Shown in pieces: positions 53,633 to 59,821 of a DNA stretch of 64,000 bases (its first letter is position 1; every line of letters begins with the position of its first letter). Location: the NCBI RefSeq assembly GCF_002292295.1, contig NZ_DBBS01000015.1:231-64230 (forward strand), written 5' to 3'. The notes beneath the pieces were generated by a model. The model had not been told where the DNA came from, ran no database searches, and worked only from the letters and a program-made list of their open reading frames with translations. The position numbers and the translations under genes were made by a program. Origin of the DNA: Sphingomonas sp. UBA978. GTDB taxonomy: Bacteria; Pseudomonadota; Alphaproteobacteria; Sphingomonadales; Sphingomonadaceae.

Positions 53633-53634
53633 CC
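53605..53634. other. Probable attL core at the tRNA-Thr 3' end
   Basis: Tyrosine integrases commonly recombine in the T-arm/acceptor end of tRNA genes, and the element begins right after this tRNA. I did not see a second copy of the tRNA 3' end elsewhere in the window, so the other junction should lie beyond the right edge. The exact core cannot be fixed from one side. Confidence 0.5.
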
Positions 53635-53714
53635 GTAATTACCCGCGGATTTCCGCCATTTCTTCTACCTTGGATAGCACGAACGGTGCAGCGCTCCAAG
53701 GCCCAAGTGAACCT

Positions 53715-54692
53715 TTAGTACGTCAGCGACTCGGCCGCGTTGGCCAAAAAGGTCGGGCTGAACCTCGCATAGACCCTCTCTGTAATTGCGCTGTCGGTGT
53801 GGCCAAGGAAACGCGCGATCTGCGACATCGGCGTGCCATTCTCCGCCATCCACACCGCGGCGCTATGACGCATCATGTGCGGCGTGGCCTGCACCCCGGC
53901 ACGACGGCACGCGGCCTCAAAGCCTTTCTTGATCGACAGCACCTTCCCACGGCCATGCTCGATCACATAGTCACTCATCGCGCCTTCCTTCGCGGCCATC
54001 AGGCTTTCGCGTAGCTGCTCGTTCATGGGAACGGTGGCCCGATACTTCGATGTCTGAACGCGATCGCGGGGGTTGAGGTCGATCAGGCCGGTTTCGAAGT
54101 TCACGCGGTCCCAGGTCAGATCGAGGATCGCGTTGGTTCGTGCGCCCGTCCCTACCGCAAGCTTCAAGAATAGCTGAATGTGGGGCGCTATGGCCTTTGC
54201 CAGCACTTGTCGGAATTGAGCCTTGGAGAGGTGGCCGACAGGCTTTGACGTGAGCTTCGGCATCTGGATGAAAGGGGCTTTGTCGATCAGCTTCTTTTTC
54301 TCACCCCAGTTCAACGCTGCCCGTATTACGGCCAACTCATTCCGGACGGTTATGGCCGCACAGTGAGCCCGGCGCTTCCGGTAATCGAGGGCGGCAGTCT
54401 CATCGACCCGCACGATCGGCAGGCGGTCCCAGAACGGCTTTGCGGCCTTCCATGCCGTTTCAGCCCTGTGATGGGACACCATCTCCGACTTCGCCGTCAG
54501 GTAAGCCTCCACGACGGACCCCACGTTGCTGTAATCGCCGCCTACCGAGCGTCGCTGCCAGAATGAACGAGCTGCGGCTTCCGCGGACGCTCGATCAGCC
54601 GTTCCAAGCGAATGTCGGTGGCGTCGTCCGTCTTTGTCCCAGACGATGGCGAGCTTGCCTCTGTATCGTTGGAGGCGGTAGTCGTCCGGCAT
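53715..54692 (-). CDS. int: Phage-type tyrosine integrase
   Basis: 325 residues. An Arm-type N-terminal part (GKLAIVWDKDGRRHRHSLGT) and core-binding helices precede the catalytic domain: arginine in AVGTGARTNAILDL, HxxR in TPHMMRHSAAVWM, histidine in LGHTDSAITERVYAR with the tyrosine nucleophile in VYARFSP. It inserts and excises the element at tRNA-Thr. Its first 50 codons overlap the end of the excisionase gene in another frame. Confidence 0.93.
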   Translation of the reverse strand: MPDDYRLQRYRGKLAIVWDKDGRRHRHSLGTADRASAEAAARSFWQRRSVGGDYSNVGSVVEAYLTAKSEMVSHHRAETAWKAAKPFWDRLPIVRVDETAALDYRKRRAHCAAITVRNELAVIRAALNWGEKKKLIDKAPFIQMPKLTSKPVGHLSKAQFRQVLAKAIAPHIQLFLKLAVGTGARTNAILDLTWDRVNFETGLIDLNPRDRVQTSKYRATVPMNEQLRESLMAAKEGAMSDYVIEHGRGKVLSIKKGFEAACRRAGVQATPHMMRHSAAVWMAENGTPMSQIARFLGHTDSAITERVYARFSPTFLANAAESLTY

Positions 54693-54844
54693 TCAAACTT
54701 CTCCACTTCGTCGCCGCGGACCCGGAGAAGCCGGCCGCCCAGCTTGAACGCCGGTAGATCGCCGCTCTTGATGAGCGAGTAAACGGTGTCGGTGCCGCAG
54801 CCCCAATGTTCGGCCAGCGCGGCCACGCTGTAGACGCTAGACAT
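54542..54844 (-). CDS. xis: Excisionase-type helix-turn-helix protein
   Basis: 100 residues. The first 50 are an HTH_17/MerR-like domain: YSVAALAEHWGCGTDTVYSLIKSG, then LPAFKLGGRLLRVRGDEVEKF, typical of excisionases. The last 50 residues (Thr/Ser/Asp-rich, then basic) lie entirely inside the integrase coding sequence in another frame. It probably controls the direction of integrase recombination. Confidence 0.85.
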   Translation of the reverse strand: MSSVYSVAALAEHWGCGTDTVYSLIKSGDLPAFKLGGRLLRVRGDEVEKFECRTTTASNDTEASSPSSGTKTDDATDIRLERLIERPRKPQLVHSGSDAR

Positions 54845-55169
54845 TCTCCCCCTCCCCCCGCACCGTGTCGTGGAGAGAGGCGCGGACGGAGAGGCCGAGA
54901 GGGGTCAGGCGGTAGATTGTGCCACCCGGCTCAATGCCGCGCTCCCAAGCGAACGGGTCATCAAGGTCGTCGGCTTCCACCGAGTCCCAACTGACAAACC
55001 CGGCCTCTTCTAAAGCCCATGGATACTGCGGATCGTCGCTTCGTACGTCGCCACGATCACCATCGCAAAATGCGTCCCAATTGCTGGTCAGGTCGTCCCG
55101 CTGCGCCTTCGTCAGCCCCGCAGCCACGATCCCCGCCCGCTCGGCATGATCCGGTGAATGGTCGGTCAT
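54837..55169 (-). CDS. Unknown phage-type protein
   Basis: 110 residues, acidic (DAFCDGDRGDVRSDDPQYPWALEEAGFVSWDSVEADDLDD), ending in a short helical segment YRLTPLGLSVRASL that recalls a winged-helix end. No family recognised. It overlaps xis by eight bases and the next upstream gene by four. Confidence 0.65.
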   Translation of the reverse strand: MTDHSPDHAERAGIVAAGLTKAQRDDLTSNWDAFCDGDRGDVRSDDPQYPWALEEAGFVSWDSVEADDLDDPFAWERGIEPGGTIYRLTPLGLSVRASLHDTVRGEGENV

Positions 55170-55387
55170 GGGCGCAAAGCTTTCTTAGACAGCCGCTCAG
55201 GACCAGCCTCGTTGATTATCTGAGCCAATACTAGGGCGCGTTTCTCTGCCACGCCGCCAGACCCGCAATCCACAAGGTGGCCGTCAGACAGCAGCACCAT
55301 ATGGACGGTTGCGCCTCCCTGTTCGCAGTTGATTTCCCGCCGGCAGACAAGGGCCTTGTCGCTGTTCAGTTCAGCAAACGTGCTCAT
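55166..55387 (-). CDS. Unknown small protein
   Basis: 73 residues from the ATG at 55387, which has a strong GGAAGGGGG ribosome site. It has two cysteine-containing strands (ALVCRREINCEQGGATVHMVLL, HLVDCGSGG) and a basic C-terminus. No family recognised. It overlaps both neighbours by four bases. Confidence 0.65.
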   Translation of the reverse strand: MSTFAELNSDKALVCRREINCEQGGATVHMVLLSDGHLVDCGSGGVAEKRALVLAQIINEAGPERLSKKALRP

Positions 55388-55533
55388 GCTTCCCCCTTCC
55401 AGACGGCGTTGAGGTATCGAATATCGGCCTCGTTGGGCGCGATGAATATGTGACGCATCTGATCCCACCAGATCGCGAACCTTACCGTGAGATACAGCCA
55501 ACGCGCGTGCCGGATTCCCCACCAGCGGCTCAT
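55384..55533 (-). CDS. Small Trp-rich phage protein
   Basis: 49 residues: MSRWWGIRHARWLYLTVRF, then AIWWDQMRHIFIAPNEADIRYLNAVWKGEA. Similar Trp/Arg-rich micro-proteins beginning MSRxWGIRH and ending in a NxxDIxxLxAxWxGEA pattern occur in other alphaproteobacterial phages, as far as I recall. Role unknown. It overlaps both neighbours by four bases. Confidence 0.7.
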   Translation of the reverse strand: MSRWWGIRHARWLYLTVRFAIWWDQMRHIFIAPNEADIRYLNAVWKGEA

Positions 55534-55844
55534 ACACCCCCTCCGTCATCGGTCAGGTTGCGGGCGGACAGAGCGCGGATGGTCCGGTCGATCAGCGACG
55601 TATTGCCGTGCCAATCGCGTTTCTCGCGCTTCCATTCCTCCACAAGTGCCGCCTGTTCCAGCAAGTCCGCGCCAGTGGTGGTGGCCGATTGAGCAGCCAG
55701 AACTTGGCCGACATCTTTGACGCCCGTGTCGTATGCCCTAGCCAGCAAATCGCGGACGCTAGTTGCGCCCGCAGCATGCTGCGCCAGTAAATACTTTGTC
55801 CGCTTACGGCCGATAGCGCTTGGTGCTGAAACCCTCCCCATCAC
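55530..55844 (-). CDS. Unknown small protein
   Basis: 104 residues, basic N-terminus (GRVSAPSAIGRKRTKYLLAQHAAGAT) and an Ala-rich helical middle (VLAAQSATTTGADLLEQAALVEEWKREKRD). The N-terminal part could be a DNA-binding domain, but nothing specific is recognised. Start 55844 or 55841. Confidence 0.6.
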   Translation of the reverse strand: MMGRVSAPSAIGRKRTKYLLAQHAAGATSVRDLLARAYDTGVKDVGQVLAAQSATTTGADLLEQAALVEEWKREKRDWHGNTSLIDRTIRALSARNLTDDGGGV

Positions 55845-56467
55845 CGCACCTCCCCGCCGCCCGTCGCCCCGTCCGTCGCATCGGTGGCTAGGGCTGCGAC
55901 CAAATCGCGCGGGTGGATCGGGTCGCCGTCCTCGTCCTTCGGCATGGCTTCCAGAACGATGTTCATCAGCGTGCCACCAAGGTCGCCGTCGAACTCTTCA
56001 GTGCCGTCGCATGGCACCCATTCCTTTACACCAAGCTCCTTCGCCAGCAATTCGACAGCGTATTGAATGCCGCTCTCGAAGGTCGGGCGAAGCGGATGGT
56101 TATAGTCCGGTAGATCGCCGTGATAGTCGGCGAACGGCTTCACCAGCTCGGCCAACCCCGCCCCGGTGTCGCTCGCGACCTTGGGGGCTGCGGCAGTGCC
56201 ATTTTCAAAATGCGCCATCGCTTCGTAATCGTCACGGGACCAGCCATCGAACACCTGATCCCTCCGCGCCGGAACCGCGGCATCGAGCGCGGGCTGGGCG
56301 GCTGCGGCGAGATAAGCGTTGATGCCAGCTCGTGCCTGCGCGACCCAACCGGCGCGGCGCTGTTCAATGTTCTCGCAATAGTCACCGATGCCGTTGACGC
56401 GGTCGCACATGGCGCGAGCAGCTGCTTCAATCGCGTGCGCCGGGGGTGCCTCCTGTTTATCATCCAT
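55841..56467 (-). CDS. Phage protein with shared AIEAAARAMCD module
   Basis: 208 residues. Residues about 12-55 (HAIEAAARAMCDRVNGIGD, then CENIEQRRAGWVAQARAGINAYL) are nearly the same as the C-terminal part of the protein at 56632-57063. The C-terminal region has FESGIQYAVELLAKELGV and GGTLMNIVLEAMPKDEDGD. The first module resembles a helical segment repeated in many phage early proteins. Function unknown. Confidence 0.7.
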   Translation of the reverse strand: MDDKQEAPPAHAIEAAARAMCDRVNGIGDYCENIEQRRAGWVAQARAGINAYLAAAAQPALDAAVPARRDQVFDGWSRDDYEAMAHFENGTAAAPKVASDTGAGLAELVKPFADYHGDLPDYNHPLRPTFESGIQYAVELLAKELGVKEWVPCDGTEEFDGDLGGTLMNIVLEAMPKDEDGDPIHPRDLVAALATDATDGATGGGEVR

Positions 56468-56639
56468 CTTGCGTGTCCTTATCGTCGTTCCACACGAAGC
56501 TGGCGCAGCTTTCGCCGTGCAGCTTATCGCATCCGACACCAGTCCAATGACGATCACAGTATGCCGCGTCATTGCGCTCGCACATGGCGGCAAAGCGGGT
56601 GAGCGGAACGCCACAGATCGCGCATAGTAATTCAGCCAT
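56460..56639 (-). CDS. Cysteine-rich small protein
   Basis: 59 residues: AELLCAICGVPLTRFAAMCERNDAAYCDRHWTGVGCDKLHG. CxxC plus later C/H residues (CERND, YCDRHW, GCDKLHGESC) suggest a zinc-binding site. It overlaps both neighbours by eight bases. No known family recognised. Confidence 0.7.
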   Translation of the reverse strand: MAELLCAICGVPLTRFAAMCERNDAAYCDRHWTGVGCDKLHGESCASFVWNDDKDTQDG

Positions 56640-57063
56640 TTTTCGTGTCCTTTTGGGCGAAGGAGGAGAAGTAAGCGTCGAGACAGGCCCGTGCTTGCGC
56701 CACCCATCCAGAGCGGCGTTGCTCTATGTTCTCATCGTAATCGCCTGCACCGTTTACCCGGTCACACATGGCGCGTGCCGCAGCTTCGATTGCCTCCCGC
56801 GCTCGTTCATCCGAGCCGCTCACGATTGATGGGGCGGGGACGCATGGTCCGGGCGGCACATCGTCATGCGCGATGCCGCAACCGGTGCATGGATCACCTT
56901 GGTGCAGGCGATAGGGGTAGGTGTATTGTCCGTGCGCCTTGCAATACGGGCAGTTTGGACCACCATTGTCATCGCCCTCTTTGCGTTCGGTTTGCGTTGA
57001 GGTGAACACCGTCTGGCAATTATTGCACTTCCAGCCGTGCGCCGGGATCGCGTCATCCGTCAT
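56632..57063 (-). CDS. Zinc-ribbon phage protein with shared helical module
   Basis: 143 residues. N-terminal zinc-ribbon pairs: WKCNNCQTVF, NCPYCKAHGQYTYPY and PCTGCGIAH. The C-terminal part (about 95-140, AREAIEAAARAMCDRVNGAGD with ENIEQRRSGWVAQARACLDAY) is closely related to the N-terminal module of the 208-residue protein three genes away. Function unknown. Start 57063, next to the 68-residue Cys-rich gene. Confidence 0.72.
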   Translation of the reverse strand: MTDDAIPAHGWKCNNCQTVFTSTQTERKEGDDNGGPNCPYCKAHGQYTYPYRLHQGDPCTGCGIAHDDVPPGPCVPAPSIVSGSDERAREAIEAAARAMCDRVNGAGDYDENIEQRRSGWVAQARACLDAYFSSFAQKDTKNG

Positions 57064-57259
57064 TGCTTGTCTCCTGGTGAGCGCGGGCGCGGCAAACATC
57101 GCAGCGACTGATGCAAAGGTCGCATCCACTTTCGGGATCGACACAGGCCCATTCCTCGAAGCAGCTACTGACAAACCCTTCACCGCTGCAATTCCAACAG
57201 GTTTCCTCGGGTTCGTCGTAATCGTACTGTTCTAGATGGTTTTCCGGTTCGCTGCTCAT
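57053..57259 (-). CDS. Small cysteine-rich protein
   Basis: 68 residues with acidic N-terminus and cysteine pairs (EETCWNCSGEGFVSSCFEEW, VDPESGCDLCISRCDVCRAR). It resembles a mini zinc-ribbon/DnaJ-type CxxC pattern but has no clear family. Overlaps 11 bases with the gene below and four with the gene above. Confidence 0.68.
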   Translation of the reverse strand: MSSEPENHLEQYDYDEPEETCWNCSGEGFVSSCFEEWACVDPESGCDLCISRCDVCRARAHQETSNDG

Positions 57260-57429
57260 GCTAGCCACCTTGCCGATCGCCCGGCCTTACTGACTGGTTC
57301 GCCATCGTCCCCGCATCCGTCGCCGGAGCAATCCGGGCATTCGCCAATGTCCGTCTCCAATTCCGGGTCGTCAAACTGCGGGTCATGCCGGCACAAGCGC
57401 CCTTCGACGCAACGAAGATCACCCTTCAT
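57256..57429 (-). CDS. Small acidic cysteine-containing protein
   Basis: 57 residues: KGDLRCVEGRLCRHDPQFDD, then ECPDCSGDGCGDDGEP and a basic tail. The CxxC/CxxH pattern suggests metal binding. Coupled to the 68-residue gene by ATGA and overlapping the upstream gene by 11 bases. Confidence 0.65.
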   Translation of the reverse strand: MKGDLRCVEGRLCRHDPQFDDPELETDIGECPDCSGDGCGDDGEPVSKAGRSARWLA

Positions 57430-57670
57430 TTTGATTGCTCCTAGCGAGGATGCGACGGGCTTGGCCTAGCGTTCCGAACATCGACGCCTTGTGACCGCTA
57501 GCTGGATCAACCGGGAGAGCGACGCACACATCGGCCTCGCTAGCGTAGATATCCCACGCGCCATGATGGCCGACAAAGACGGAGAACTGGTCGCGACTGA
57601 AAAGATCGTTGGCTGGTTCCGCAATCAACCGGACGGCTTCATGCAATGCCTCGAAGCAATCCCCGCTCAC
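57419..57670 (-). CDS. Unknown small protein
   Basis: 83 residues from a GTG that overlaps the preceding stop (GTGA). FEALHEAVRLIAEPANDLFS, then YASEADVCVALPVDPASGHKASMFGTLGQARRILAR. No family recognised. Confidence 0.6.
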   Translation of the reverse strand: MSGDCFEALHEAVRLIAEPANDLFSRDQFSVFVGHHGAWDIYASEADVCVALPVDPASGHKASMFGTLGQARRILARSNQNEG

Positions 57671-58134
57671 GATTGCTGCCCTTCCGTCAGAGCCTTGCGG
57701 GCAGGTTCGAACAGCGCCAGTTCCAGCTTGGTGACTGTCGGCCAACAGCCCGGCACACGGGTCACGACGAACAGGTCGTCGCACCACAGAACCTCAACGT
57801 CGGCCCATGTGAAGCCGTCGGCGTCGTCGCAGTTCGGGCCGGACATGCGGCACCATTCCCCGATTGTGGGATAGTACTTTGGCGAGCGACGCAGGCCCTT
57901 TCGCAAGGCTTCCTGCTCGACCGACCGCCATTCCCCGACCTCCGCGGAACCGCTTACAGCGCTATCGGGGGTGGTGTCGGACAGAGCATCGGCGGCATCA
58001 AACGGCGCCGGATCGCGCCAGTAGGATTCCAGCGTGTCGAAATTGTTTTCCGGGGCAAGGCCAAGGCGCTGCGCCGCGTCCCGAGCCGACCGGATGATAT
58101 CGAGATGGCTATAGGTGATGGTGTCGTGCATCAT
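57667..58134 (-). CDS. Unknown phage protein
   Basis: 155 residues, Trp- and Asp-rich: HLDIIRSARDAAQRLGLAP, then YPTIGEWCRMSGPNCDDADGFTWADVEVLWCDD. No family recognised. Linked to neighbours by 4-base overlaps. Confidence 0.62.
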   Translation of the reverse strand: MMHDTITYSHLDIIRSARDAAQRLGLAPENNFDTLESYWRDPAPFDAADALSDTTPDSAVSGSAEVGEWRSVEQEALRKGLRRSPKYYPTIGEWCRMSGPNCDDADGFTWADVEVLWCDDLFVVTRVPGCWPTVTKLELALFEPARKALTEGQQS

Positions 58135-58385
58135 GCCACCACCTCGACACCATGCAGCGCACGGTCCTCAGCATGGTCGGCGTAGATCGACTGCTTCATG
58201 CAATCGGTCAGGGCATCGTCCAGATTGTCGAGAGCGTGCTGATCGAAGTCGGCGAAGTCCGCGGCCTCGACCACGAACTGCACGATCGCGATCTGCTGCG
58301 TCACCGGAAGCGACTTGATCGTGCGCTTCAGGCTGGGGATGATGCTGGTCGAACGATCAGCGGCGATTGTGCTGTAGGCGTTCAT
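58131..58385 (-). CDS. Unknown small acidic protein
   Basis: 84 residues. SLKRTIKSLPVTQQIAIVQFVVEAADFADFDQHALDNLDD is an amphipathic acidic helix set; the end is EDRALHGVEVV. No family recognised. Confidence 0.6.
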   Translation of the reverse strand: MNAYSTIAADRSTSIIPSLKRTIKSLPVTQQIAIVQFVVEAADFADFDQHALDNLDDALTDCMKQSIYADHAEDRALHGVEVVA

Positions 58386-58663
58386 GCCTCGGCGTCCTCT
58401 TCGTCGGACTGGCGCATGCAAAAGCCGCACGGCGGGTTGATGTGGCAGGAGCAGCCATCATTATCGGTGGCCTCGTCGATCAGACGATCGCGCTCGGCTT
58501 GCATCTGCCGACCACCCTCAGTCTCCGCCGACCAGTGCGCACCTTGTGGGATGCTGCGGGCTACGAACCGATCGTAATCACGATCAGCAGGCGTCATGGC
58601 GTGCCAGATGCGCAGGCGGTACGCGGCCTTGCTTTCGCCCTCTCGGCGCTGACCGGCACTCAC
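58382..58663 (-). CDS. Unknown Cys-containing protein
   Basis: 93 residues. Charged N-terminus (GESKAAYRLRIWHAMTPAD), then a Cys/His cluster near the C-terminus (CSCHINPPCGFCMRQSDEE) suggesting a metal site. Overlaps both neighbours by four bases. Confidence 0.62.
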   Translation of the reverse strand: MSAGQRREGESKAAYRLRIWHAMTPADRDYDRFVARSIPQGAHWSAETEGGRQMQAERDRLIDEATDNDGCSCHINPPCGFCMRQSDEEDAEA

Positions 58664-58929
58664 CCCTGCACCTGTGCGCGGGCGGCTTCGGCGGCAGAGC
58701 GGAGGGCGGCGGGGTCCACGAACTCACGGAGCGGCGTGATAAAGGCGCTGGTCGAAAGTTGCGCGGCGTCGCCGAAGTAGCCCCGGTCGATGGCGTAAAT
58801 CAGGTGGCCGACGTGTGTGCGTAGCCGCTTCAGAACGTCGCGGTCGAACTCCAGTGAGGCGCGCTCGACCAGCTTGTCGATGACCGCTTCCTCGTCAGCC
58901 GACAGATCACGGTCCATATCCTCGATCAT
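58660..58929 (-). CDS. Unknown protein, frame continues past its ATG
   Basis: 89 residues from ATG 58929: MIEDMDRDLSADEEAVIDKL, DVLKRLRTHVGHLIYAIDRGYFGD and a C-terminal helix. Upstream the same frame stays open for 24 codons to 59001 with a coding-like sequence (HCRYDNRAGTAATVDEAKAE) but no start codon. It may be the remaining 3' part of a longer gene, or may use another start. It is the first gene of the leftward operon. Confidence 0.6.
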   Translation of the reverse strand: MIEDMDRDLSADEEAVIDKLVERASLEFDRDVLKRLRTHVGHLIYAIDRGYFGDAAQLSTSAFITPLREFVDPAALRSAAEAARAQVQG

Positions 58930-59077
58930 GTCGATCTCGGCTTTGGCTTCGTCGACGGTGGCAGCGGTGCCAGCGCGGTTGTCGTAACGGCAATGCGCGC
59001 TTCACCTTTCACCGTGTCAGCACGCCAGTCACTGGCGGCCTGCCCGTTTACGCCTATCCGAAGCGCGGGGTGGCGCT
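58930..59077. promoter_or_regulatory. Divergent control region of the element
   Basis: 148 bases between leftward and rightward operons. It contains a perfect palindrome (59023-59037) and an open frame end on the plus strand (FTFHRVSTPVTGGLPVYAYPKRGVAL up to the TGA at 59079-59081) with no start codon. No consensus promoter is convincing and no repressor gene lies on either side. Confidence 0.5.
59023..59037. promoter_or_regulatory. 15-base perfect palindrome, candidate phage operator
   Basis: CGCCAGT-C-ACTGGCG is perfectly symmetrical around one base, in the middle of the divergent region. A second imperfect pair, CGTG/CACG, lies next to it at 59013-59024. Both fit binding by a dimeric regulator. 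Confidence 0.5.
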
Positions 59078-59230
59078 GTGAGCCAAACAGACCGCCTCTA
59101 TGCCGACTGGCAGAACGAGCAGCGGGCTGCTCGTCGTCGATGGCTCTACGCCAATGACCCGATTTGGCGGCTGACGAAGCGTAAAGATAATTGGGAGCGC
59201 GCTGAGCGTGCGCGGCGGGGTGTCGCATGA
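59078..59230 (+). CDS. Small basic Trp-rich phage protein
   Basis: 50 residues from GTG 59078: SQTDRLYADWQNEQRAARRRW, then LYANDPIWRLTKRKDNWERAER. Very basic with five tryptophans; nucleic-acid binding is possible. The GTG overlaps a TGA ending an open frame without a start. The stop overlaps the next ATG. Confidence 0.6.
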   Translation: MSQTDRLYADWQNEQRAARRRWLYANDPIWRLTKRKDNWERAERARRGVA

Positions 59231-59505
59231 GCCGCTTCCAACAACGCCCTCAACCCAAGCAGCCGATGACGGTCGCGCAGTCGGTCACCAACCTGACGCT
59301 GCTGCTGGTCGGCTGCACCGACAAGCGCCTCGCCGCGATGACCGCGGAAGAGTTGGCCGGCAGCTATCGGGTGTCGCCTGCGATGGCGGCGAAGCTGCTC
59401 GCCGATCAGCGCGCGCAAGCGCTATTGCAGGGGCTGCGGTATCGCGACGACGCAGTCCCTCGCCTATCGCACTGTCGAACACCTGACTATTACGCTGATC
59501 GATAA
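59227..59505 (+). CDS. Unknown protein preceding the HNH gene
   Basis: 92 residues. A helical N-terminal half (TVAQSVTNLTLLLVGCTDKRLAAMTAEELAGSYRVSPAMAAKLLAD) has an HTH-like AEELAGSYRVSPAMAAKLL. The C-terminal 20 residues are unlike the rest, and the other frame of the same DNA reads on into the HNH gene, so a frameshift is possible. Confidence 0.55.
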   Translation: MSRFQQRPQPKQPMTVAQSVTNLTLLLVGCTDKRLAAMTAEELAGSYRVSPAMAAKLLADQRAQALLQGLRYRDDAVPRLSHCRTPDYYADR

Positions 59506-59521
59506 TGAGAAGCGCGAGGCG

Positions 59522-59821
59522 TTGGTCGACGGTTACATCAACGATCGTCGCGATCAGTTGGAAGACATCGCTAACCGCGCCGCCAATCGAGCGCAGCCGG
59601 TCGCACGCGCCGAATACGACAGCTACCTGACCAGCCCCGCTTGGCTTGAGCGGCGCACGGCGGTCTTGGAGCGCTGCGGTGGGCTTTGTGAGGGTTGCCG
59701 CAAGCAGCCCGCCCGCGACGTTCACCACCTGTCCTACCGCCATATCCGCGCTGAGTTCCTGTTCGAGCTGGTTGGACTCTGCCGTGATTGCCACGACCGC
59801 TGGCACGAGCAGGACAAATGA
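59522..59821 (+). CDS. HNH endonuclease domain protein
   Basis: 99 residues from TTG 59522. The HNH signature is clear: LERCGGLCEGCRKQPARDVHHLSYRH with ELVGLCRDCHDRWHEQ (two CxxC pairs and paired histidines). The frame is open without a start for 20 or more codons upstream with coding-like sequence, so the true start may lie earlier through a frameshift with the preceding gene. It may nick or cut DNA in replication or packaging. Confidence 0.78.
   Translation: MVDGYINDRRDQLEDIANRAANRAQPVARAEYDSYLTSPAWLERRTAVLERCGGLCEGCRKQPARDVHHLSYRHIRAEFLFELVGLCRDCHDRWHEQDK

Noticed and set aside
58926..59228. 100-codon minus-strand gene upstream of 58929
   Set aside because: Its frame is not the coding-like one, has no good start, and covers the plus-strand gene at 59078.
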